Shown: positions 17,746 to 26,431 of the stretch, piece after piece
How positions within the stretch are numbered: position 1 is the stretch's first letter
Layout of the letters: each line of letters opens with the position of its first letter
Assembly (NCBI GenBank): GCA_965227445.1
Contig: OZ245751.1
Span: 4,340,001-4,404,000, forward strand
Source of the DNA: DT-110 sp030148525
GTDB taxonomy: Bacteria > Bacteroidota > Bacteroidia > Chitinophagales > Saprospiraceae
DNA: 64,000 nt
Direction of reading: 5' to 3'
Translations under genes and position numbers: made by a program
The notes under the pieces: generated by a model
Told to the model about the DNA's origin: nothing
What the model saw: the letters and a program-made list of their open reading frames with translations, nothing else
Database searches by the model: none

Positions 17746-18723
17746 TTAATCGACCCTGGACGGATTGTCCCGGTACCACATATCGTCGGAGGTTACCGCA
17801 TCGAGTACCTCGAAGGCTGCCTCGGCCATGCGGTTTCCCTTGTGGTCGAGCAATGGATTTACTTCGCATATTTCCAGGCAGGCTACCTTATGAGTAGCTA
17901 ATAAACGGTTGATGATCGCCTTCACTTCTTCGGGATCAAAACCTTTGGATACGGGGGTACCTGTACCCTTTGAGATAAGGTCGCAGTCCAGACTATCCAC
18001 ATCGAAAGATATGTACAGCATGTCGCAGTCGTCTAATTGCTTAATGGCCTCATCCAGGCAAGTGTCAAGTCCGCGATACCGGATCTCGTGTACCATGTAA
18101 TTGCGGATTCCAAACCGATCGCGCAACTGATCCTCAGGTAATTCGGTATCCCGCACGCCAAAGAAGATCAGGTCTTCGGGGTTCACCTTCGGTCCCGGAG
18201 TTCCGATATTCTTCATGCGCTGCCATTCCCGCAGTGTCTGCTCCGCCACTTCGTTGATCTGGTGCTCTGTATTGTCTTCATTCAGCACAGCAGCTAAAGG
18301 CATTCCGTGTACATTCCCCGAAGGAGAGGTGTAGGGTGAATGCAGATCAGCATGAGCATCGATCCAAATGACCCCCAACCGGCGATCGGGGAAATGTGCT
18401 TTTACGCCACTAATGGTACCCAGAGCAGAGGAATGATCACCCGATAAAACGATGGGAAAATAGTGGTCCCGCAGCGCCTGTTCGACGGCAAGGGATACCC
18501 GCTGGCATTGCTCCCGCACGTGGGTGATACGCTTGGCAAAATTAGTCTTTACCTTGGTGTATACTGTTTCATTATCCGTTTCCAGATCCAGGTAGGGAAA
18601 GCGGGTGAAATAATCATTGCCAGCATTGATGGCGGCGATCTCGATGGCATCGATCCCCATATCGGAGCCACGGGTGCCGGCTCCGATATCAGATCGGTTT
18701 TTAATGAATTTGAGGTTAGGCAT
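17746..18723 (-). CDS. Arginase/ureohydrolase family protein
   Basis: 325 residues. Binuclear manganese ureohydrolase signatures are present: SGDHSSALG, WIDAHADLHSP, GNVHGMPLAAVL and ISFDVDSLD, plus CLEICEVNP near the end. The GNVHGMPLA motif favours arginase (L-arginine to ornithine and urea) over agmatinase or formiminoglutamase. Cytoplasmic. No urease or arginine-transport gene adjoins it. It is followed closely by the small membrane protein at 17735. Confidence 0.9.
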   Translation of the reverse strand: MPNLKFIKNRSDIGAGTRGSDMGIDAIEIAAINAGNDYFTRFPYLDLETDNETVYTKVKTNFAKRITHVREQCQRVSLAVEQALRDHYFPIVLSGDHSSALGTISGVKAHFPDRRLGVIWIDAHADLHSPYTSPSGNVHGMPLAAVLNEDNTEHQINEVAEQTLREWQRMKNIGTPGPKVNPEDLIFFGVRDTELPEDQLRDRFGIRNYMVHEIRYRGLDTCLDEAIKQLDDCDMLYISFDVDSLDCDLISKGTGTPVSKGFDPEEVKAIINRLLATHKVACLEICEVNPLLDHKGNRMAEAAFEVLDAVTSDDMWYRDNPSRVD

Positions 18724-18899
18724 GGTTATCGATTGGTTAGGTTTTCCGATGGGAAATTACGGAAAGTGGTTGGAAGCAGTCCACTGAACAGTAAATATTT
18801 ATGGTAGTTAGAGCTGGACAGGTTGCGCCATGCCTGAATGCCACAACTGATCATTTAATTCGTGATGACGAACAAAAAGGTTTGGTTCCAAAACTGCTA

Positions 18900-19289
18900 T
18901 CAGGCTACGCACTTATTAAGGATCTGTTCTAACTCTTTTCGCTTTAAGGGCTTGGTTACAAAAGCCTCTACCTTCTCGTACTCCTCCGCACGGTTAATAT
19001 CCTGAGGATTGACGGAGCTGGTGAGGACAAACAACCAATCAGCAAAGGATTTTTCTTTTTTACGGCACTCCTCCAGAAATAGCCAGCCATTCCAGATAGG
19101 CATATTCAGATCGAGAAAAATAATCTGAGGAAGCCGGCCTCCCTGTTTTTCGATAACAGAGAGTGTTTCGAAAGCCTCTTTTCCGTTTTTATATACGGTG
19201 ATCTCATCAACCCGGTCGGTTCCCGACAGGATTATTGAAAGCAAGCGGACAAAAATCGGGTCATCATCAATTATACAGACATCAATCAT
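18900..19289 (-). CDS. Single-domain response regulator (receiver only)
   Basis: 129 residues from the ATG at 19289, which overlaps the kinase stop (19284-19282); a longer frame from 19346 lies inside the kinase and is rejected. CheY-like: acidic pocket IIDDDP, phospho-acceptor aspartate in IIFLDLNMP, conserved serine in VLTSS, and lysine in FVTKPLKRKEL. There is no output domain, so it must signal by protein contact, as often seen in Bacteroidota. Its partner is the upstream PAS kinase. Confidence 0.92.
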   Translation of the reverse strand: MIDVCIIDDDPIFVRLLSIILSGTDRVDEITVYKNGKEAFETLSVIEKQGGRLPQIIFLDLNMPIWNGWLFLEECRKKEKSFADWLFVLTSSVNPQDINRAEEYEKVEAFVTKPLKRKELEQILNKCVA

Positions 19290-20394
19290 TTCGTTGATTA
19301 GGCAGTGAAACACGAAACGTCGTACCGGTACCGACGTTACTATCAATTGTTATGGAACCTGACATGGCTTCCACCTGATTCTTAGTGATAAACAATCCCA
19401 GGCCATGTGATTGCGGATGGTCATGGAAGGTCTTATACATGCCAAAGACTTCATTTCCGTGACGTTCCAGATCTATCCCGATCCCATTATCAGATATAGT
19501 AAGATGAGTCAAATGCCAAGCTTTTTCTCCCAGGATGCGAACTTCCCTGTCCTTGTCTGGTGCGGAGTACCTAATAGCATTAGTTATCAGGTTCAGGCAA
19601 ATACTTTCTACGTATGCCGGGATGCCCCAAACCTCTAGATGGGCGGGCACCTCATTATAAATACTGACTTGTTGCTTTACAGCCTCACTATGAGTTACTT
19701 CTAATACCTTTTCCAGGGTTTCATTCAGATTGATGTGGCTAAAACACTTACTGGCCCGGGAATGAATGATGGCAATCTCATTGAGATCCCTGACTGTGGT
19801 ACTGAGGTTCCCGGAGGCACTATGGAGCATTTGTATCAATTCCTCCTTCTGAAGTTCGGGATGACTTTCGGCAAGCAACTCCAGGATAAATTCAATATTC
19901 CCGGCGTGAGACCGAAGGTTATGAGATACAATATGGGCAAAGTTTTGCAGCCGGTTATTTTGACTCTGGGTAATTTCCAGTAAGTTCTGAACGCGCTGTT
20001 CGGATCGTTTTCGGTCAGTGATATCTTCGGTATACATCAGGATCCCTCCTATTTCTCCGGCATCATCATACCAGGGTCGTACATCCCACGAGATCCACTG
20101 CTCGGAACCATCTTCACGCAGGAAGTATGCTTCGTCATTAGTATTAACTGCTCCCGCCAAACACTCCTGATGGATCAGTTTCCAATCCTCTCCGATCTCG
20201 GGAAAAATGTCGTAGTGAGAAACACCTTCCAGCTCTCTGTCACCCAGGTTATAATCAGCACGCCACTTCCCGGAGGCACCGATGTACCGGATCTCCCGAT
20301 CGAACATTGCGATTGCGTGAGGCGCCTGGTCGATAAAGATGCGATAGTAGCTTTCTGGAGATTTCCGGCTTTCTTGTGTACGTTGTGGGTACAT
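19282..20394 (-). CDS. PAS-domain sensor histidine kinase
   Basis: 370 residues, no signal peptide or membrane segment, so a soluble kinase. One PAS domain with PAC (about 15-133, ending GGILMYTEDITDRKRSEQ) is followed by a HisKA domain with the phospho-histidine in FAHIVSHNLRSHAGNI. The HATPase domain has LNLITNAIRYS (N box), ISDNGIGID (G1), and GLGLFITKNQVEAMSG (G2). It is coupled to the receiver-only regulator by overlap. The ligand of the PAS domain is unknown; the layout resembles light/redox-type PAS kinases common in Bacteroidota. Confidence 0.92.
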   Translation of the reverse strand: MYPQRTQESRKSPESYYRIFIDQAPHAIAMFDREIRYIGASGKWRADYNLGDRELEGVSHYDIFPEIGEDWKLIHQECLAGAVNTNDEAYFLREDGSEQWISWDVRPWYDDAGEIGGILMYTEDITDRKRSEQRVQNLLEITQSQNNRLQNFAHIVSHNLRSHAGNIEFILELLAESHPELQKEELIQMLHSASGNLSTTVRDLNEIAIIHSRASKCFSHINLNETLEKVLEVTHSEAVKQQVSIYNEVPAHLEVWGIPAYVESICLNLITNAIRYSAPDKDREVRILGEKAWHLTHLTISDNGIGIDLERHGNEVFGMYKTFHDHPQSHGLGLFITKNQVEAMSGSITIDSNVGTGTTFRVSLPNQRND

Positions 20395-20482
20395 AGCGTG
20401 CGGTCATTGTCTGGAAACAAAAGGTCAATACAATGGTACTTACGCCTTTTTATTTCGAAAGTTTCAATGTTATCTAGTACTA

Positions 20483-21643
20483 CTAGCTGTAAAAAGAGCT
20501 ACCCTCACGTGCCATCCTGCGCAACAGAGGCGAGCAGCGATAGCGGTCTTCCCGATACTCCTCGTACAAGTCATCCATGCGCTCCACACAGGTAGTGATC
20601 CCGATCTCATCAGCCCACCGGAGTAATCCTTTGGGATAGTTTACCCCCTTGGTCATGGCCAGGTCAATGTGATCCCGGGAAGCAATATTCAGGAATAAGG
20701 CATCCGCTGCTTCATTGATGAGCATAGTGACGACCCGGTCCACGATAGCCTGTCCCAGGATTTCGTCCTCCACCGGTGATGGTTTTTTGGCATCATCACC
20801 GTAGTGGTAGAACCCACGTCCGCTTTTACGCCCCAGGTAACCGGCCTGCGCCAGCCGTTTTTGCGTAAAGCTCGGTTTGTAGCGAGGATCGTAGAAAAAG
20901 GCCTCAAACACCGTTTCGGTAACGGTATAATTGACGTCATGACCAATATAATCCATGAGGGTGAAGGGGCCCATACGGAAACCGCCCAGTTCAGTCAGTG
21001 CCCAGTCGATGGTGGCTACATCAGCCTTGCCTTCTTCCAGTATGCGGAGGGATTCACCGTAAAAAGGGCGGGCAACCCGATTGACGATAAAGCCAGGTGT
21101 ATCCTTGGCAATCACGGTCACTTTACCCCAGGCATCGATCAGCTTCTGCGCATTATTAAGTACATCCTGACTCGTCTGGACCGCGGGAATGATCTCCACC
21201 AGCTTCATAAGAGGAGCGGGATTAAAAAAGTGGATACCGATGACGCGCTCCGGATGCCGACAGGCTGCGGCGATAGCCGCGATCGGTAAGGATGAGGTAT
21301 TGCTGGCTAAAATCGTCTCCTGATCAACCAAGGATTCCAACTCACTGAACACTTTCTTTTTTATATCCAGGTCCTCGATGATCGCCTCAATCACCAATCC
21401 TGCTCCCTTCATATCCGGTAATTCACGGGTGTAGGTAATACGCTGCTGCAGGGCTTGCGATTCATCGGCTGTAATCCGGCCCTTTTCGATGAGCCTGTTC
21501 ATGATCTTTTCCAGGGAAGAGCGTGATTTTTCCAGAGCTTCGGCGGAGACATCGTAGAGGATGACCGGGTGACCGGCCGTAGAAGCTACCTGAGCGATGC
21601 CCGATCCCATGGCACCACTTCCAATAATTCCGATTTGCATCAT
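20483..21643 (-). CDS. 3-hydroxyacyl-CoA dehydrogenase (3-hydroxybutyryl-CoA dehydrogenase type)
   Basis: 386 residues. The NAD-binding Rossmann fold opens with IGIIGSGAMGSGIAQ. The catalytic histidine lies in VIGIHFFNPAPLMKLVEII, followed by KDTPGFIVNRV. Two C-terminal 3HCDH helical domains are present (the second around 300-345, INEAADALFLNIASRDHIDLAM), which explains a length above the usual ~285. It oxidises 3-hydroxyacyl-CoA to 3-ketoacyl-CoA in fatty acid, butanoate or phenylacetate degradation. The product could be named hbd or paaH; I cannot choose. folB lies 33 bp upstream on the same strand, so they may be cotranscribed. Confidence 0.92.
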   Translation of the reverse strand: MMQIGIIGSGAMGSGIAQVASTAGHPVILYDVSAEALEKSRSSLEKIMNRLIEKGRITADESQALQQRITYTRELPDMKGAGLVIEAIIEDLDIKKKVFSELESLVDQETILASNTSSLPIAAIAAACRHPERVIGIHFFNPAPLMKLVEIIPAVQTSQDVLNNAQKLIDAWGKVTVIAKDTPGFIVNRVARPFYGESLRILEEGKADVATIDWALTELGGFRMGPFTLMDYIGHDVNYTVTETVFEAFFYDPRYKPSFTQKRLAQAGYLGRKSGRGFYHYGDDAKKPSPVEDEILGQAIVDRVVTMLINEAADALFLNIASRDHIDLAMTKGVNYPKGLLRWADEIGITTCVERMDDLYEEYREDRYRCSPLLRRMAREGSSFYS

Positions 21644-21676
21644 TGCGTGTGTAGGTTTTATGTTGGTTTAGTTTGG

Positions 21677-22099
21677 TTAAAAAAGATCATCGAAGCCCTT
21701 AAGACGTCCGAGTCCCTTCAGGTCGTCTTCATCGCCACCACCACCGCCGCCGCGTTGCATCTCAATGTAGGCCCTGTCCACCCTGCCGCCCAGAGGCGGC
21801 TGTTGTTTTGAGATGCGCACTTTTACCGTTTTAACGTTACTGAATTGATTGGCGACCTTATCCATGATTCGCTGAGCAACGTGTTCGAGCAGTGCGCTTG
21901 ACTTGCGCATCTCAATTCTACAAATGGTGTAGATGGTTTCGTAGTTCACCGTTCGGGTAAGGTCATCCGTTCGGGCGGCCTGATTGACGCGTGCATCAAC
22001 CGTCACATCCACTATAAAATGATTACCAATTATTTGTTCTTCTTCGTAAAATCCGTGGTAGGCATAAAACTGCATACCTTCCAAAGCGATGGTGGCCAT
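21677..22099 (-). CDS. folB: Dihydroneopterin aldolase with Gly-rich acidic tail
   Basis: 140 residues. The core (1-115) has the family landmarks IALEGMQFYAYHGFYEEEQ, the conserved tyrosine in TVNYETIY, LLEHVAQRI, and VRISKQQPPLGG. It converts dihydroneopterin to hydroxymethyldihydropterin and glycolaldehyde in folate synthesis, which agrees with pabB in the same window. Unusual is a ~25-residue C-terminal tail with six consecutive glycines then DEDD and hydrophobic residues; most FolB proteins stop at about 120 residues. Confidence 0.93.
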   Translation of the reverse strand: MATIALEGMQFYAYHGFYEEEQIIGNHFIVDVTVDARVNQAARTDDLTRTVNYETIYTICRIEMRKSSALLEHVAQRIMDKVANQFSNVKTVKVRISKQQPPLGGRVDRAYIEMQRGGGGGGDEDDLKGLGRLKGFDDLF

Positions 22100-22273
22100 A
22101 AGGTCCTTTTTTGTACTTTTTTGCCGGAAGGCAGGAAACCTTCGTCATCCCCCGGTCAGAATATTATCCGTACCGGGATGAGTGAAACCAAAATAGAAAG
22201 AGTACATTGATATACGTACCTTTATTGTCAAGAACGTCGTAACTAAATTAACCAAATCAGCAATCTCCGGATT

Positions 22274-22286
22274 GCTTTCGCAAAAC
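22274..22286 (+). repeat. GCTTTCGCnAAAA motif 23 bases before a start codon
   Basis: GCTTTCGCAAAAC begins 23 bases upstream of the ATG at 22297. It is one of about a dozen copies of this motif in the window (see findings). Confidence 0.7.
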
Positions 22287-22296
22287 ATTGAGCTGT

Positions 22297-23517
22297 ATGG
22301 CAAGGAACGGAACCGTACACAGTACCATTGAGAAAAAAGCTAAAGAAGACCGCTTTCAGGGTCACGATTACTACAATATCGACGACCTGCTTCAGGAAGA
22401 CCATATCCTGGCCCGGGATGCCGTACGAACCTGGGTAAAACAGGAGGTCTCGCCCATCATTGAGGAGTATTCCGAGCGGGCAGAATGTCCTGCCCACCTG
22501 TATAAAGGCCTGGCCGAGATCGGTGCCTACGGCCCCAGCCTCCCCGTTGAATACGGTGGTGGTGGCATGGACGAGATCGCCTACGGGGTCATCATGCAAG
22601 AACTGGAACGGGGTGATTCGGGTATCCGGTCCATGGCGTCTGTGCAGGGCTCTTTGGTTATGTACCCCATTTTCCGGTTTGGTTCGGAGGAACAAAAGAA
22701 GAAATACCTGCCCAAACTGGGTAGCGGAGAATTGATCGGCTGCTTTGGCCTGACGGAGCCCGACCACGGCTCTAACCCGGGCGGTATGGTCACCAACATC
22801 AAAGACGATGGGGATGCCTACATCCTGAATGGTGCCAAAATGTGGATCACCAACTCCCCCGTGGCCGACATCGCAGTGGTATGGGCCAAAGATGAGGAGG
22901 GTAAGATCCGCGGATTAGTCGTCGAAAAAGATATGCCCGGTTTCTCGGCTCCTGAGATCAAGGGGAAGCTATCCCTGCGCGCCTCCATCACCGGCGAGCT
23001 GGTGTTCGAGGACGTTCGCGTGCCGAAATCCAATGTATTCCCCGATATCAAAGGGCTGAAAGGTCCGCTTTCCTGCCTGTCAAAAGCGCGCTACGGTATT
23101 TCCTGGGGGGCTATCGGGGCCGCCCTGGACTGCTACGATTCGGCCCTGCGGTATTCACAGGAGCGCGAGCAGTTCGGCAGACCCATCGGTGGTTTTCAGC
23201 TTACGCAAAAAAAGCTGGCCGAAATGATCACCGAAATCACCAAAGCACAGCTCCTGGCCTGGCGCCTGGGTACCCTGGCCAACGAAGGTAAAGCCACGCC
23301 GGCTCAAATCTCCATGGCCAAGCGCAATAACGTCAACATGGCGCTAGAGATCGCCCGCGAAGCCCGCCAGATACACGGTGGAATGGGGATCACCAATGAA
23401 TACCCCGTCATGCGCCACATGATGAACCTCGAAACGGTACTCACCTACGAAGGTACCCACGACATCCACCTGTTGATCACGGGTATGGATGTGACGGGGC
23501 TTAATGCCTTTAAATAG
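22297..23517 (+). CDS. Acyl-CoA dehydrogenase, glutaryl-CoA dehydrogenase type
   Basis: 406 residues from ATG 22297 (an in-frame TTG at 22288 is less likely). FAD flavoprotein with the ACAD signatures CFGLTEPDHGSNP and KMWITNSPVADIAVVWAK, the arginine-rich substrate region SLRASITGELVFEDV, and QIHGGMGITNEYPVMRHM. The catalytic base is E385 in LTYEGTHDIH, the position used by glutaryl- and short-chain enzymes. It probably makes crotonyl-CoA from glutaryl-CoA in lysine/tryptophan breakdown. The divergent hydroxyacyl-CoA dehydrogenase could act downstream of it. The stop codon TAG merges with a heptamer array. Confidence 0.92.
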   Translation: MARNGTVHSTIEKKAKEDRFQGHDYYNIDDLLQEDHILARDAVRTWVKQEVSPIIEEYSERAECPAHLYKGLAEIGAYGPSLPVEYGGGGMDEIAYGVIMQELERGDSGIRSMASVQGSLVMYPIFRFGSEEQKKKYLPKLGSGELIGCFGLTEPDHGSNPGGMVTNIKDDGDAYILNGAKMWITNSPVADIAVVWAKDEEGKIRGLVVEKDMPGFSAPEIKGKLSLRASITGELVFEDVRVPKSNVFPDIKGLKGPLSCLSKARYGISWGAIGAALDCYDSALRYSQEREQFGRPIGGFQLTQKKLAEMITEITKAQLLAWRLGTLANEGKATPAQISMAKRNNVNMALEIAREARQIHGGMGITNEYPVMRHMMNLETVLTYEGTHDIHLLITGMDVTGLNAFK

Positions 23518-23616
23518 GTGTGAGGTGTGAGGTGTGAGGTGTGAGGCTAGGTTAGAGGTTACCTCAAACCCCAAACCCCAAACCTCAAACCTCAAACCTG
23601 AGATCTCAAACCTGTT
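23517..23616. repeat. Inverted heptamer array starting in a stop codon
   Basis: GGTGTGA four times from 23517 (its first G is the last base of the stop TAG), then GGCTAGG and TTAGAGG. The array then flips to the complementary sense: TTACCTC, AAACCCC twice, AAACCTC twice, AAACCTG, AGATCTC, AAACCTG. The two arms can pair into a long hairpin downstream of the dehydrogenase gene, where a terminator would be expected. Confidence 0.9.
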
Positions 23617-23761
23617 TTGGTCGAGGTAATGGCAGGTCTGGCCGTTTATTCGTTACGGAACCTTTATTTTTTGACAGGTTTCCCGTAATTTTCTAAGATC
23701 ATAAAACCAAATCTGGCGTTTCCTGCGTTAGAAGAGCAAACGATAACAGAAACGAGAGCGT

Positions 23762-25009
23762 ATGAGGCTTCGCATTGTAGTGCTTTTTGGGTGTCTGTTC
23801 GGTATGTGTACCGGCCTGCAATCCCAGGAAGAACCTATCAAGCTAACTAACCCCTCCTTTGAGGATTTACCCCACCACAGTAAGCCACCCCGTGGATGGA
23901 TCGACTGTGGATTCGACGGAGAGACTCCAGTGGATGTACAACCCAATGGCACGTTTAGCGTAACCAAACCGGCCGCCGAGGGTAATACCTACATTGGCAT
24001 GGTGGTCCGTGACAATGATACCTGGGAGGCCGTTAGCCAACGACTTAGTCGTCCCCTTCAGGCCGGACAGTGTTATGAATTTTCCGTCAGCCTGTCCCGA
24101 TCCGAACTGTATGTTAGTACCAGCCGGGTCACCGATAGTCCGGCTAACTACGTCACCCCCGCCAAGCTGCGTATTTACGGTGGAAACGATTACTGCGACA
24201 AAGGGTTCCTGCTGGCTGAGACCAGCCTGATCATCAATACCCGGTGGTTAGAATACTCCTTCCGGTTTGAACCAACCGCCAACTATACCCACCTGATCTT
24301 CGAAGCGTTCTACAAAACGCCCTCCCTCTTTCCATACAATGGAAATGTGCTGATGGACAATGCGAGTGAGATCGTACCGGTACCCTGCGACGAAGAAATT
24401 ATCGCTCAGGAAGAACCCGAGGAACCTCAGGAAGAAGTCCGCGAAGTTGTCGTGGAAGAGGCCAACCCGGATCCCGTTAACGAGCGGGTTGATCCGCCGG
24501 CACAACGGGACCCCGACCCCATCGCCATTCAGGAAGAACGTCCTCAGGAAACGCCTCCGCCCCTCCAACCTCGCCCAACCGAGGAAGCGACTCCGCAGGA
24601 TGAGGTTATCGAGAACGTCTCGTTTTCCGAGTTGACCGAGGCTGATATCCGGAAAGGGATGACACTGCGGACGAACCAAATCTTCTTCAAAGCAGATAAA
24701 TCCATGATTACGGATCAGTCTTTTCAGGTGCTGGATGAGATCTATCAATTCCTCAGCTCAAATCAAGGTGTGACCATCGAGGTAGGAGGCCATACCAATG
24801 GGCTACCACCACATGAGTACTGCGACGAACTCTCCGATGCCCGTGCTAAAGCGGTTACAGATTATCTCGCCCGCAAAGGTATTGACCGCGACCGCCTGGA
24901 GTATAAGGGATATGGCAAGCGCCAACCTATTGCCACCAACGATACACCAGCCGGCCGGCGCAAGAACCAACGCGTAGAATTTAAGATACTACGGGTCAGT
25001 GGAGACTAG
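23762..25009 (+). CDS. OmpA-family protein with N-terminal carbohydrate-binding-like domain
   Basis: 415 residues. Signal peptide 1-22. Residues ~25-210 form a strand-rich module starting LTNPSFEDLPHHSKPPRGW, similar to CBM-type domains fused to OmpA in Saprospiria. A Pro/Glu/Gln linker (about 215-290) spans the cell wall. The C-terminal OmpA domain (about 300-412) holds IFFKADKSMITDQSFQVLDEI, VGGHTNGLPPHEYCDELSDARAKAV and YGKRQPIATNDTPAGRRKNQRVEF, the peptidoglycan-binding core. It probably tethers the outer membrane to peptidoglycan. The ligand of the first module is unknown. Confidence 0.88.
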   Translation: MRLRIVVLFGCLFGMCTGLQSQEEPIKLTNPSFEDLPHHSKPPRGWIDCGFDGETPVDVQPNGTFSVTKPAAEGNTYIGMVVRDNDTWEAVSQRLSRPLQAGQCYEFSVSLSRSELYVSTSRVTDSPANYVTPAKLRIYGGNDYCDKGFLLAETSLIINTRWLEYSFRFEPTANYTHLIFEAFYKTPSLFPYNGNVLMDNASEIVPVPCDEEIIAQEEPEEPQEEVREVVVEEANPDPVNERVDPPAQRDPDPIAIQEERPQETPPPLQPRPTEEATPQDEVIENVSFSELTEADIRKGMTLRTNQIFFKADKSMITDQSFQVLDEIYQFLSSNQGVTIEVGGHTNGLPPHEYCDELSDARAKAVTDYLARKGIDRDRLEYKGYGKRQPIATNDTPAGRRKNQRVEFKILRVSGD

Positions 25010-25028
25010 ACGGTGTCCACGTTTGCCC

Positions 25029-25070
25029 CCACAAAGCCATGACTTCCCGCGGTCGTGGCTTTGTGGTTTT
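25029..25070 (+). terminator. Intrinsic terminator after the OmpA-family gene
   Basis: 11-bp perfect stem CCACAAAGCCA / TGGCTTTGTGG with an inner GAC/GTC pairing, followed by TTTTA. It lies 20 bp after the stop. Confidence 0.85.
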
Positions 25071-25105
25071 AGGTACCTTGCACCTCCCTTAATTTCCATG
25101 CCTTT

Positions 25106-26431
25106 ATGCAGTCTCAGCGCTTTTCGCTCTCCGAATCGGCCCAGGTAGTCAAATACCGGCTCCTGGAATGGAGCCGGGAACATAGTCCTGTCTGTTTTCT
25201 GGATAATAATGGCCGGGGATCCTACGGCTACCCCAATGGCCGGGTATTGCTGGGTGTGGGCCAGATACGCGCCATCGAAGCCATGGCCGGTGAAAATGCC
25301 TTCGATCAATTGCGTTCCCAACAAGGCCGCTACGGCGGGTGGTGGCTCGGTTATCTGGGCTACGACCTAAAGAATGAGATTGAAAATCTGACAAGTCTCC
25401 ATCCGGATCCTATAGGTTTTCCGGATCTGCATTTTTTCCAACCCGAACATCTCTTTTTAGTCCGTGAACGATCGGTGACCATCCTGTCCCATACCATCCA
25501 CCCGGAAACATTATGGGAGGAGGTCCGGGCAGCGCCTTTAGTCCGGGCTTTCGCCAAAAAACCGGTAGTTCCCCGCTTGTTCTCCCGCTTATCCCGTTCG
25601 GAATACGAAGACCGTATTCAACAGATCAGACACCATATCCAACGGGGTGACATTTACGAAATGAACTTCTGCCAGGAGTTTTTCTGCCCATCCGTCCAAA
25701 TTCAAGCTGCCCGGTTATTCCGGTCGCTCAACGACCGGGCCCAAACGCCTTTTTCAACGTTCTATCGATGGGAAGACCGCTATCTTTTATCGGCCAGTCC
25801 GGAGCGCTTTTTGCGAAAGCAAGGCCAGAAAATCATATCTCAACCCATTAAAGGTACACGGCAACGCGGGCAGACTCCCGAGGAAGACCAGCGGCTCCGC
25901 CTCGAATTAATGCATAGCCATAAGGATCGCTCAGAACACGTGATGATCGTTGACCTGGTCCGCAATGACCTGGCCAGGTCCTGTCAGACCGGATCGGTCA
26001 AGGTTCCAGAATTATACGGCATTTACGCCTTCGAACAGGTATTTCAGATGATATCGACCGTAGAAGGCACCTTGCGTTCGGATCAACATTTGGTGGATGC
26101 TATCAGACTGGCCTTCCCCATGGGATCCATGACCGGAGCGCCCAAAGTACGCGCCATGAAATTGATTGAAGAACTGGAAGTGAGTCGCCGTGGATTGTAC
26201 TCCGGAGCAGTGGGTTACATTACGCCCGACGGAAATGTCGACTTCAATGTGGTCATCCGGTCCTTACTGTATCGAGCATCCAGTGGATACCTGTCTTTCC
26301 AGGTAGGAGGGGCGATAATTAATGACTCGGATCCGGCACAGGAATACGAAGAGTGCCTGTGGAAGGCACGGGCTATACTGGAAACACTGGGAGTAGTTCC
26401 GGATGACATTGTGCCTGCTTCCGCAGATTAA
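25106..26431 (+). CDS. pabB: Aminodeoxychorismate synthase component I
   Basis: 441 residues. Chorismate-utilising enzyme: IQRGDIYEMNFCQEF, the core ISQPIKGTRQRGQTPEED, HVMIVDLVRNDLARS, FPMGSMTGAPKVRAMKLIEELE, YSGAVGYI and FQVGGAIINDSDPAQEYEEC. The PIKGT lysine motif is diagnostic for PabB rather than TrpE. It aminates chorismate to 4-amino-4-deoxychorismate for folate. No glutaminase (PabA) gene is adjacent. It contains two copies of the GCGAAAGC motif (25548, 25816). The stop overlaps the aroA stop. Confidence 0.93.
   Translation: MQSQRFSLSESAQVVKYRLLEWSREHSPVCFLDNNGRGSYGYPNGRVLLGVGQIRAIEAMAGENAFDQLRSQQGRYGGWWLGYLGYDLKNEIENLTSLHPDPIGFPDLHFFQPEHLFLVRERSVTILSHTIHPETLWEEVRAAPLVRAFAKKPVVPRLFSRLSRSEYEDRIQQIRHHIQRGDIYEMNFCQEFFCPSVQIQAARLFRSLNDRAQTPFSTFYRWEDRYLLSASPERFLRKQGQKIISQPIKGTRQRGQTPEEDQRLRLELMHSHKDRSEHVMIVDLVRNDLARSCQTGSVKVPELYGIYAFEQVFQMISTVEGTLRSDQHLVDAIRLAFPMGSMTGAPKVRAMKLIEELEVSRRGLYSGAVGYITPDGNVDFNVVIRSLLYRASSGYLSFQVGGAIINDSDPAQEYEECLWKARAILETLGVVPDDIVPASAD

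Noticed and set aside
16289..18723. Defence island around the EAD11-like gene
   Set aside because: Neighbours are arginase, a small membrane protein and a two-component pair; no nuclease, protease or NTPase effector is seen.
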